A DNA stretch of 6,047 nt from Myxococcales bacterium (GTDB lineage Bacteria; Myxococcota; Polyangia; Polyangiales; Polyangiaceae): the NCBI GenBank assembly GCA_003151595.1, contig PLXW01000150.1:1-6047 (forward strand). The letters are read 5' to 3'. The position numbers and the translations under genes were made by a program. Within the stretch, counting starts at the first letter, position 1. The number at the start of each line of letters is the position of its first letter. The notes beneath the pieces are model-generated. The model searched no databases. It was not told the DNA's origin and was given only the letters and a program-made list of their open reading frames with translations. Shown piece after piece: positions 1 to 5,520 of the stretch.

Positions 1-566
1 CGACGGCGATCGCGAGCGGCATCGGCGCGAAGATTCTGGTCTCGGTAGCGATCGTGAGCGCCGTCGGAGCGGGGACGGTGACGTACTCGCGTCATGAAGC
101 GGCGAAGCATGCGGCGACGGAAGGGCCGAGCGTCACGGTGATCGCGCCGACGTTCGCGCGGCCTTCGCCCATCGCGCCGAGCCCGCGGCCCACGCCGATC
201 GCTCCTGCGATCGCCGACGAGTCCGCGAACGCGACCCCGACCCCGACCGCGACCGCGACCCCGACCGCGACCGCCCCCACGCCCCTCGACGCCGAGCTCT
301 CCCTCCTCCAGGACGCCCACTCCGCCCTCCGCGCCAACGACGGCTCCCGCGCCCTCCGCCTCCTCGCCGAGCACGCGCGCCGCTTTCCCAACGGCCAGCT
401 CCGCGAAGAATCCGAGGCTGCGCGCGTCTTCGCCCTCTGCGAGCTCGGGCGCGTCGATGAAGCGCGCGACTTCGCGAGTCGCTTCCTCCGCGAGCACCCC
501 GCGTCTCCGCTCGCGCCGCGCGTTTCTCGCGCCTGCGACAGCGCCGACACCCCCTCCACTTTTTGA
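1..566 (+). CDS. Membrane-anchored protein with TPR-like C-terminal tail, 5' end outside the window (partial)
   Basis: The reading frame is open from the window edge (first full codon at 3) to TGA at 564-566, giving 187 visible residues. Visible residues about 5-28 form one hydrophobic helix (core AKILVSVAIVSAVGAG). A Pro/Thr/Ala-rich linker follows to about residue 94, with a tandem Thr-Pro/Thr-Ala stretch. Residues about 95-180 look like paired amphipathic helices of the TPR/BamD-like type (ALRLLAEHARRFPNGQL, then GRVDEARDFASRFLREHP). A GTG at 54 could be read as a start, but it would cut the transmembrane helix in half, so the true start is probably upstream. From general knowledge, myxobacterial proteins with this plan (helix, low-complexity linker, helical tail with an 'EHARRFP' motif) often sit directly after an ECF sigma factor gene and may act as membrane partners. 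That role is inference, since the upstream gene is not visible. Function unproven. Confidence 0.78.
   Translation, partial: TAIASGIGAKILVSVAIVSAVGAGTVTYSRHEAAKHAATEGPSVTVIAPTFARPSPIAPSPRPTPIAPAIADESANATPTPTATATPTATAPTPLDAELSLLQDAHSALRANDGSRALRLLAEHARRFPNGQLREESEAARVFALCELGRVDEARDFASRFLREHPASPLAPRVSRACDSADTPSTF
231..272 (+). repeat. Hexameric tandem repeat (accNcg) coding for Thr-Pro/Thr-Ala
   Basis: Seven near-perfect 6-bp units alternate accccg and accgcg inside the upstream membrane protein and encode a Thr-Pro/Thr-Ala stretch. It is in frame, so gain or loss of a unit would change linker length without a frameshift. It is best read as a flexible or extended spacer between the transmembrane helix and the helical tail. 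Confidence 0.7.
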
Positions 567-571
567 TCACG

Positions 572-590
572 GGCCGCGCTCGCTGCGGCC
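572..590 (+). terminator. Short GC hairpin after the membrane protein gene (weak terminator candidate)
   Basis: GGCCGC (572-577) pairs perfectly with GCGGCC (585-590), a G-U pair can extend the stem inward, and the loop is about 5 nt. It begins 6 nt after the TGA at 566. No T-run follows (next bases actcactctg), so it is not a canonical intrinsic terminator. It could be a transcript-end hairpin used with Rho, or chance in GC-rich DNA. Confidence 0.3.
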
Positions 591-665
591 ACTCACTCTG
601 CAAGTCGATGCGCGTACCGCGATCTGCGTGCGGCGCACGACGCCTTCGCTCCCGTCTGCACGCTC

Positions 666-673
666 AAGGAGAT
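666..673 (+). promoter_or_regulatory. Ribosome binding site of the Cys-rich lipoprotein
   Basis: AAGGAGAT ends a few bases before the ATG at 678 and matches the anti-Shine-Dalgarno sequence almost completely. It fixes the start of the lipoprotein gene. The other visible starts (2055 and 5521) have no comparable site, so this gene may be translated strongly. The 567-677 spacer shows no promoter I can call with confidence. Confidence 0.85.
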
Positions 674-677
674 CCCC

Positions 678-1976
678 ATGGCCTCTCGAACGAACTTCCT
701 TCCTCGCCTCATCGTGATCGGGCTCGTCGGCGTGCTCCCCGCCGTCACGGCGTGCGGCGGCAAGACCGTCTCGCTCGGCAACACCGGCGACTCCAGCGAC
801 AAGCTGAAGACGCTCGACACGACCGCCGCCAAGGCCCAAGCGGCGAACGCCGGCGCGTGCCCCGCCGGCTTCGCCCACCCGAACATCTGCTGCGAAGCGG
901 CGGCCAACGAAGACCCGACGTGCGGTGCGTGGCAGAACGATCCGTTCCGCGCGTGCGAAACCGGATGGTCCACGTACCCGAACGCGCTCTCGTGCTGTTC
1001 GCTGTCGAACCCGAAGGACTGCATCGACACGCCTGAAGACGCCGGCTCGGTTGCGCTCCCTCCGCCGCCGTACGGCTGCGGCTTCACGTGCCCGCCCGGG
1101 TGGTACCCGGACACCGGCGTCGTCCCCACCCCGTTCTCGGGTGGAAGCCTGACGACGAGCGCGCCTTCCGTCTCGTGCTGCCAGACGCTCGCCAACGGTG
1201 AGACCGAGTGCTCGGGCGGCGGCTTCGTCGAGCCGGTGAGCGCGTGCGCATCGGACCCGACGACGGGCTACGGCGGAAGCAACGGCGCCGGGTACACGGA
1301 CGCCAGCCCCCCTCCGATCTACGACGGCGGCGTACTCGACGGCGGCGCGGCTGAAGACGCCGGCGTGTTCGAAGACGGCGGCGGGTACTACGACGACGGC
1401 GGCGACTCCGACGGCGGCGGCTTCGTCGTGGACGCGGGCGGACCGTACGACGCGGGCACGATCTACACGTGCGACGCCGGCGACCCGTATCCGATCGCCT
1501 ACGACGGCGGCGTCGCCAGCTTGTGCGAGCCGTGCCCGGCCGGATGGAGCGCCGACCCGAACGATCCGGTCCTCTGCTGCCAGGTCACGGCCAACAGCGT
1601 CAAAGAGTGCTTCTCGCAAGCGACCGGTTCGGCCGGCGGCGGCTACGGCGAGAGCGACGGCGGCGTGAGCGTCGAGCCCGCCGACGCGGGAGTCGTGGGA
1701 ATCACGGAGCCCGCCGATGCCGGCGTCCCGACGCCGAGCGCCGGCCCGTTCTGCACGGCGACGCTCAGCGAATCGTGCGAGTGCCAGAACACCACGGGCG
1801 GTCACACCTACGTCCTCGACTGCTCCGTCGATTCGAGCGGCAAGTCGACCTGCTTCTGCGAAGAGGACGGCAAGGTCACCTCGCAGTTCTCGCCGACGAC
1901 CGCGACGTGCAGCGATCTGAGCGCGCTCGGGAGCACCTTCTCCGCCTCGAGCGGTTGCGGCTACCCGGCCCCCTGA
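678..1976 (+). CDS. Cys-rich, Asp/Gly-repeat secreted lipoprotein of unknown function
   Basis: 432 residues, ATG at 678 behind a strong AAGGAG site, TGA at 1974-1976. The N-terminus is a lipoprotein signal peptide: basic MASRTNFLPR, a hydrophobic stretch, then lipobox V-T-A-C with the lipid-modified Cys at 26, followed by Gly-Gly. Residue +2 is Gly rather than Asp, so by the E. coli rule it would go to the outer membrane; whether that rule holds in this organism is uncertain. The mature part holds 28 further cysteines. Four modules of the form C-x2-G-[F/W]...CC-x7-9-C lie at residues 61-82, 93-115, 138-178 and 286-311. A spacer rich in DGG and DAG fills about 206-280, with more copies at 327-349. 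A second Cys pattern occupies 359-427, including C-E-C and C-F-C pairs. An even number of mature cysteines besides the lipid anchor suits disulfide bonding outside the cytoplasm. I recognise no catalytic motif. A structural or binding surface protein is inference. It is probably monocistronic, being flanked by hairpins on both sides. Confidence 0.93.
   Translation: MASRTNFLPRLIVIGLVGVLPAVTACGGKTVSLGNTGDSSDKLKTLDTTAAKAQAANAGACPAGFAHPNICCEAAANEDPTCGAWQNDPFRACETGWSTYPNALSCCSLSNPKDCIDTPEDAGSVALPPPPYGCGFTCPPGWYPDTGVVPTPFSGGSLTTSAPSVSCCQTLANGETECSGGGFVEPVSACASDPTTGYGGSNGAGYTDASPPPIYDGGVLDGGAAEDAGVFEDGGGYYDDGGDSDGGGFVVDAGGPYDAGTIYTCDAGDPYPIAYDGGVASLCEPCPAGWSADPNDPVLCCQVTANSVKECFSQATGSAGGGYGESDGGVSVEPADAGVVGITEPADAGVPTPSAGPFCTATLSESCECQNTTGGHTYVLDCSVDSSGKSTCFCEEDGKVTSQFSPTTATCSDLSALGSTFSASSGCGYPAP
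858..923 (+). repeat. Cysteine module 1 of 4 in the lipoprotein
   Basis: Residues 61-82: C61-P-A-G-F, then C71-C72 and C82, with 9 residues between the Cys pair and the last Cys. It starts the mature globular part after a helical Ala-rich linker. Confidence 0.7.
954..1022 (+). repeat. Cysteine module 2 of 4 in the lipoprotein
   Basis: Residues 93-115: C93-E-T-G-W, C106-C107, C115, with 7 residues between the Cys pair and the last Cys. It follows module 1 after only 10 residues, so the two probably pack together. Confidence 0.7.
1089..1211 (+). repeat. Cysteine module 3 of 4 in the lipoprotein
   Basis: Residues 138-178: C138-P-P-G-W, a long Gly/Ser/Pro insertion, then C167-C168-Q and C178 with 9 residues between. 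An extra Cys at 134 precedes the module. Confidence 0.7.
1293..1517 (+). repeat. Asp-Gly-Gly / Asp-Ala-Gly spacer coding region
   Basis: Residues about 206-280 contain about ten D-G-G or D-A-G units, mostly written with gacggcggc, plus acidic and Tyr residues. The unit spacing is irregular, so this is compositional repetition rather than an exact tandem array. It separates cysteine modules 3 and 4. Similar Asp/Gly/Ala linkers are common in exported myxobacterial proteins. Calcium binding is conceivable, but no strict nonapeptide (RTX) period is present. Confidence 0.75.
1533..1610 (+). repeat. Cysteine module 4 of 4 in the lipoprotein
   Basis: Residues 286-311: C286-P-A-G-W, C300-C301-Q, C311, with 9 residues between the pair and the last Cys. 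It is closest to module 3 in the C-C-Q-x3-A-N signature, and an extra Cys (283) precedes it just as 134 precedes module 3. This suggests modules 3 and 4 arose by duplication and were later separated by the Asp/Gly spacer. Confidence 0.7.
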
Positions 1977-1989
1977 TTCCAGCAGCTCG

Positions 1990-2023
1990 GCGGGGGGGAG
2001 TGCGGAATCACACTTCCCCTCGC
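1990..2023 (+). terminator. Strong 13-bp stem-loop between lipoprotein and aminopeptidase genes
   Basis: Bases 1990-2002 pair with 2011-2023 over 13 consecutive positions, including two G-U pairs (1993/2020 and 1998/2015), around an 8-nt loop (cggaatca). The stem starts 14 nt after the lipoprotein stop and ends 31 nt before the aminopeptidase ATG. No T-run follows (next gccgctccctctg), so it is not a classical intrinsic terminator. It is likely a 3'-end or stabilising hairpin of the lipoprotein mRNA. A role in the 5' leader of the aminopeptidase is the alternative. Confidence 0.5.
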
Positions 2024-2054
2024 GCCGCTCCCTCTGCCACTCTCTGCGCGAACC

Positions 2055-4703
2055 ATGTCCGTCGCGCAACGCCTGCATACCCGCTGCGGCGCCGCCGCAT
2101 GTCATCACCACGAGCAAGCGGCCGCCCACGCGCGGCCGTTCGCGTTCGCGCACACCGCGCGCAACTTCGAACGCGACCGGCCGTTCACGGTCGATCACCT
2201 GGCGCTCGACCTCGCGCTCGACGTCACGAAGAAGAGCGTGGTCGGCAACGCGGCGCTTCGGCTCCGGCGCATCGACCCGGACGCCGACGAAGTGCACATC
2301 GACGCCGTGGCCTTCGACATCCGGAGCGTGCGACTCGACGGCGCTCCCGCGAAGCATCGCTACGACGGGCGCGAGATCACGGTGCAGATCCCGCGCGACA
2401 AGGCGCACGCCACGGTCACGATCGCCTACTCGGCGACGCCGCGACGCGGGCTCTACTTCCTCGAGCCCGACGAGCACGTCCCCGATCGCCCGCGCCAGGT
2501 GTGGACGCAGTGCCAGGAAGAAGACGCGCGCTACTTCGTGCCGTGCATCGACAAGCCGCACGTGAAGATGACGACCGAGATCGCGGTGCGGGTCCCGAAC
2601 AAGTGGACCGTGCTCTCGAACGGCGCGCTCGTGTCGAAGGACACGCCGAAGAAGGGCGCGTGGCGCTTTCACTGGAAGATGGACGCGCCGCATCCGAGCT
2701 ACTTGCTCACGCTGGTGGCCGGCGAGCTGGAGACGATCGAGGAGACGGCGAAGCGGGGCGCGAAGGGGACCGGCGCGGTTCCGCTCACCTACCTCGTGCC
2801 GAAGGGGCGGCTCGAAGACGGGCTGCGCACGTTCGCGCGCACGCCGCAGATGGTCGAGCACTTCGGCGCCATCACCGGCACGCCGTACCCGTGGAACAAG
2901 TACGCGCAGGTCGTCGTCAGCGATTTCATCTTCGGCGGGATGGAGAACACCACCGCCACGACGATGTACGAGTTCATCTTGCTCGACGCGCGCGCGGCCA
3001 TCGACGTCTCGAGCGACGACCTCATCGCGCACGAGCTCGCGCACCAGTGGTTCGGCGACTTCGTCACCTGCCGCGACTGGAGCGAAGGGTGGCTCAACGA
3101 AGGGTTCGCGACGTTCTTCGAGCACGTGTGGCGCGAGAAGCGCTTCGGGCGCGACGAGTACGAGTACGGCTTGAAGGGCGATCTCGAGGGGTACTCGCAC
3201 GAAGCGACGGGGCGGTACCGCCGGCCGATCGTCTGCCAGGACTACGACGCGCCGCTCGATCTGTTCGATCGCCACCTCTATGAGAAAGGCGGGCTCGTTC
3301 TCCACCTATTGCGCGTCGAGCTCGGCGACGCGCTCTTCTGGAAAGGGGTGAACGTCTACCTCACGCGCCACGCGCGCGGCGTCGTCGAGACGCGCGACTT
3401 GATGCGCGCGATGGAAGAAGTGAGCGGACGGAGCCTCGGGAAATTCTTCGAGCAGTGGGTCTACAAGCCCGGGCACCCCGAGTGCGACGTGAACGTTTCG
3501 TGGGACAAGAAGATCCTCACGGTCTCGGTGAAGCAGCATCAGGCGACGACCGACGGCGTGCCGGCGCACTTCGATTTCGCGCTGGTGCTCGAGCTCGTCG
3601 ACGAGGCGGGGCACGTGACGCGCGAGAAGGTGGCCGTCGCGCAGAAGAGCGAGACGTTCGCTCTACCCTGCGACGTGCGGCCGGCGTTCGTGGTGGTCGA
3701 TCCCGAGATGCGCGTCCTGGGCGACGTGCACGTGAAGGCGCCGAACGACATGCTGCGCGCGCAGCTCGTGAAGGCGAAGACGGCGCGCGGTCGGTGGACG
3801 GCGGCGCACGCGCTCTCGACGAGCGACGATCAAACGACGACGACGGCGCTCGCGGCGCGCCTGGCGGACGACGACGAGGCGTGGATGGTGCGCGTGGAGT
3901 GCGCCGATGCGCTGGGCCGCTTGCGAACGAACGAAGCGTTCGAGGCGCTCGCGGCCACGGTGAACGTCAAGCACCCGAAGGTGCGTCGCGCGGTCGTGAG
4001 CGCGCTCGGGCGCTTCCGCACCGAGGCGGCGGAGGCGGCGATTCGCCCGCGCGCGCTGTCGGACGCGAGCTACCTCGTGGAGAGCGAGGCGGCGCGCGCT
4101 CTCGGAAAGACGAAGCGCGCGTCGGCGTTCGACGTGCTCGTCGAGGCGGCGGGGCGGCCGTCGTGGGCCGACGTGATCGCCGTGGGAGCGATCGACGGGC
4201 TGGCGGCGCTGCGCGACGAGCGGGCCACGCCGCACCTGATGTCGTGGACGAAGTACGGACGCCCGACGCGGATGCGACGCTCGGCGATCCTGGCGCTGCC
4301 CAAGATCGACGACGGCAAGAAGACGCGCGAGGCGCTGGAGGATCTGCTCGGTGACGCCGATCCGCACCTGCGCATCGACGTGGCGCGCGCCATCGGTGAG
4401 ATCGGCGACTCGAAATCGCGCGGCGTCCTCCGCGAGCGACTCGAGCTCGATCTCGACGCGCGCGTGCGGCGACGCCTCCGCGAGACGCTCCGCGATCTCG
4501 GCGGCGACGGAAAGCGCGCGGCTGACCAGTGGAAGGAAGAGCTCGACAAGCTCCAGAACGAGCACGCGTCACTCAAGGGGCGCGTGGCGCAGCTCGAAGC
4601 GCGCATCGGCGACGGCAAGAGCAAAGACAAGAGCGAGCCCGGCGCGACGAAGAGCGCGAAGGGCGCGGCGAAGAAGAACAAGAAGGCGAGGGGCAAGTCG
4701 TGA
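2055..4703 (+). CDS. M1 family zinc aminopeptidase with HEAT-repeat C-terminus
   Basis: 882 residues. Removes N-terminal amino acids from peptides through one zinc ion; no signal peptide is seen, so it is probably cytoplasmic. Residues about 30-220 form the N-terminal beta domain (D-R-P-F-T-V-D-H opening). The thermolysin-like domain follows: G294-G-M-E-N298 is the GAMEN-type exopeptidase motif, H326-E-L-A-H330 plus E349 is the zinc site with the family's exact 18-residue spacing, and Y409 in YEKGG is the expected catalytic Tyr. All key residues are present, so it should be active. About 470-560 is a beta domain; about 566-815 carries HEAT-like helical repeats (for example A-L-G-R-L and A-R-A-I-G-E-I-G units) where E. 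coli PepN has a different helical domain. Then come a coiled coil (about 822-850) and a Lys-rich tail to 882. ATG 2055 is the first ATG/GTG/TTG after an in-frame stop and has no clear ribosome binding site. An odd Cys/His cluster lies at 11-25. The stop overlaps the next gene's start. Confidence 0.97.
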   Translation: MSVAQRLHTRCGAAACHHHEQAAAHARPFAFAHTARNFERDRPFTVDHLALDLALDVTKKSVVGNAALRLRRIDPDADEVHIDAVAFDIRSVRLDGAPAKHRYDGREITVQIPRDKAHATVTIAYSATPRRGLYFLEPDEHVPDRPRQVWTQCQEEDARYFVPCIDKPHVKMTTEIAVRVPNKWTVLSNGALVSKDTPKKGAWRFHWKMDAPHPSYLLTLVAGELETIEETAKRGAKGTGAVPLTYLVPKGRLEDGLRTFARTPQMVEHFGAITGTPYPWNKYAQVVVSDFIFGGMENTTATTMYEFILLDARAAIDVSSDDLIAHELAHQWFGDFVTCRDWSEGWLNEGFATFFEHVWREKRFGRDEYEYGLKGDLEGYSHEATGRYRRPIVCQDYDAPLDLFDRHLYEKGGLVLHLLRVELGDALFWKGVNVYLTRHARGVVETRDLMRAMEEVSGRSLGKFFEQWVYKPGHPECDVNVSWDKKILTVSVKQHQATTDGVPAHFDFALVLELVDEAGHVTREKVAVAQKSETFALPCDVRPAFVVVDPEMRVLGDVHVKAPNDMLRAQLVKAKTARGRWTAAHALSTSDDQTTTTALAARLADDDEAWMVRVECADALGRLRTNEAFEALAATVNVKHPKVRRAVVSALGRFRTEAAEAAIRPRALSDASYLVESEAARALGKTKRASAFDVLVEAAGRPSWADVIAVGAIDGLAALRDERATPHLMSWTKYGRPTRMRRSAILALPKIDDGKKTREALEDLLGDADPHLRIDVARAIGEIGDSKSRGVLRERLELDLDARVRRRLRETLRDLGGDGKRAADQWKEELDKLQNEHASLKGRVAQLEARIGDGKSKDKSEPGATKSAKGAAKKNKKARGKS
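4688..4693 (+). promoter_or_regulatory. Ribosome binding site of the enoyl-CoA hydratase, inside the aminopeptidase gene
   Basis: GAGGGG lies 6 nt before the GTG at 4700, within the Lys-rich tail codons of the aminopeptidase. It supports GTG 4700 over the more upstream in-frame codons, whose translation would be an Arg/Glu-rich extension foreign to the crotonase family. Confidence 0.6.
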
Positions 4704-5488
4704 GCGAGGAGTCACCGATTCGGGTCGAGCGGCGCGGGGGCGTGGCGGTGTGGACGATCGATCGCCCCGATCGCATGAACGCGCTCTCGCGAGCGACGCT
4801 CTTTGCCTTCGGCAAGCTCGCGCGCGAAGCCGTGAGCGACGCGAGCGTGCGGGCCATCGTGATCACCGGCGCGGGGGACAAAGCCTTTTGTGCCGGGGCC
4901 GATCTCAAAGAGCGTCAGGGCATGACCGAGAACGACGTGCGCGTGCAGGTCGATCTGTATCGGTCGGAGCTGGGGCCGCTCGATCGATCGCCGAAGCCCG
5001 TGGTCGCAGCGTTGAACGGCGTGGCGTACGGCGGCGGGCTCGAGCTCGCGCTGATCGCCGACCTGCGCGTGGCGGCCGAGCACGCGCTCCTCGCGCTCCC
5101 CGAGACGACCCTCGGCATCATCCCCGGCGCCGGCGGCACGCAGCGACTGCCGCGTCTGGTCGGCGAGGCGCGCGCCAAGGAGATGATCCTCCTCGGGCGA
5201 AAGCTCACCGCGCACGAGGCGCTGGCGTGGGGGCTCGTCAACCGCGTGACGCCGAAGGGGACGAGCGTGGTCGATGACGCGGTCGCTTGGATCGAGCCGA
5301 TCGCGAACGGCGCTCCGATCGCGCAGGCCGCGGCGCTCGAGGCGATCGATCGCTCGTTCGACGTGGGGCTCGAGCTGGGGCTCGAGCTCGAGAAGGTCAG
5401 TTACGACAAGACGCTCGTGAGCGAGGATCGACGCGAGGCGTTGACCGCGTTCGCCGAGAAGCGGAAGCCGCGGTTCGCAGGGAAGTAG
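4700..5488 (+). CDS. Enoyl-CoA hydratase/isomerase family protein, AUH/LiuC (methylglutaconyl-CoA hydratase)-like
   Basis: 262 residues from GTG 4700 to TAG 5486-5488, the usual crotonase length. The GTG overlaps the aminopeptidase stop in GTGA, so translation is probably coupled. Crotonases add water to (or isomerise) 2-enoyl-CoA in the cytoplasm. Oxyanion-hole motifs are seen in F-C-A-G-A-D-L-K-E-R (about 62-71) and Y-G-G-G-L-E-L (about 110-116). The two catalytic Glu of hydratases are present as E115 (GGGLEL) and E135 (LPETTLG), 20 apart as in rat crotonase, followed by I-I-P-G-A-G-G-T-Q-R-L-P-R. CAGADLKER, GGGLELAL and the C-terminal pattern Y-x2-T-x4-D-R-x-E-x-L-x-A-F-x-E-K-R-x-P-R match human AUH as I recall it. 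AUH and LiuC hydrate 3-methylglutaconyl-CoA in leucine breakdown. The adjacent carboxylase subunit fits that pathway. A general short-chain enoyl-CoA hydratase is the alternative; hydratase family is near certain, exact substrate moderate. Confidence 0.95.
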   Translation: MSEESPIRVERRGGVAVWTIDRPDRMNALSRATLFAFGKLAREAVSDASVRAIVITGAGDKAFCAGADLKERQGMTENDVRVQVDLYRSELGPLDRSPKPVVAALNGVAYGGGLELALIADLRVAAEHALLALPETTLGIIPGAGGTQRLPRLVGEARAKEMILLGRKLTAHEALAWGLVNRVTPKGTSVVDDAVAWIEPIANGAPIAQAAALEAIDRSFDVGLELGLELEKVSYDKTLVSEDRREALTAFAEKRKPRFAGK

Positions 5489-5520
5489 CTCGTGCCGTGT
5501 GGTAAGCCCACGCCACCCCG

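Noticed and set aside
627..639. Inverted repeat cgtgc-ggc-gcacg upstream of the lipoprotein
   Set aside because: A 5-bp half-site with a 3-nt spacer is expected by chance in GC-rich DNA, and I see no promoter element beside it to make it an operator.
1469..3283. A 604-codon + strand frame bridging the lipoprotein end and the aminopeptidase
   Set aside because: It is Arg-rich low-complexity shadow translation that crosses two real genes and their spacer, with no family motif.
567..3305. A 912-codon open frame on the - strand opposite the lipoprotein and aminopeptidase genes
   Set aside because: Its translation is dominated by Arg, Ala, Val and Gly with no domain or motif. It lies antisense to two well-supported + strand genes, and long antisense frames are normal in such GC-rich coding DNA.
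3663..4565. A 300-codon - strand frame opposite the HEAT region
   Set aside because: It is Arg/Ala/Leu-rich with no recognisable motif; the + strand HEAT repeats explain this DNA.
4529..4699. In-frame extension of the hydratase upstream of GTG 4700
   Set aside because: The extension is Arg/Glu/Gly-rich, unlike any crotonase N-terminus, and overlaps the aminopeptidase tail. GTG 4700 has a GAGGGG site and gives the family's normal length.
4757..5352. Recurrent atcgatcgc octamer-like words in the hydratase gene
   Set aside because: Each copy encodes Ile/Leu-Asp-Arg in a different conserved or plausible protein context; codon preference explains them without a separate repeat family.
5365..5388. 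Perfect 12-bp tandem duplication in the hydratase gene encoding GLEL twice
   Set aside because: By recall the region aligns with AUH without any insertion, so it looks like a chance codon-level repeat in a conserved-length helix and not a recent duplication.
5497..5513. Small hairpin (6 pairs, one G-U) between the hydratase and carboxylase genes
   Set aside because: It is too short, has no T-run and sits only 7 nt before the next start; a terminator here would separate genes that look like an operon.
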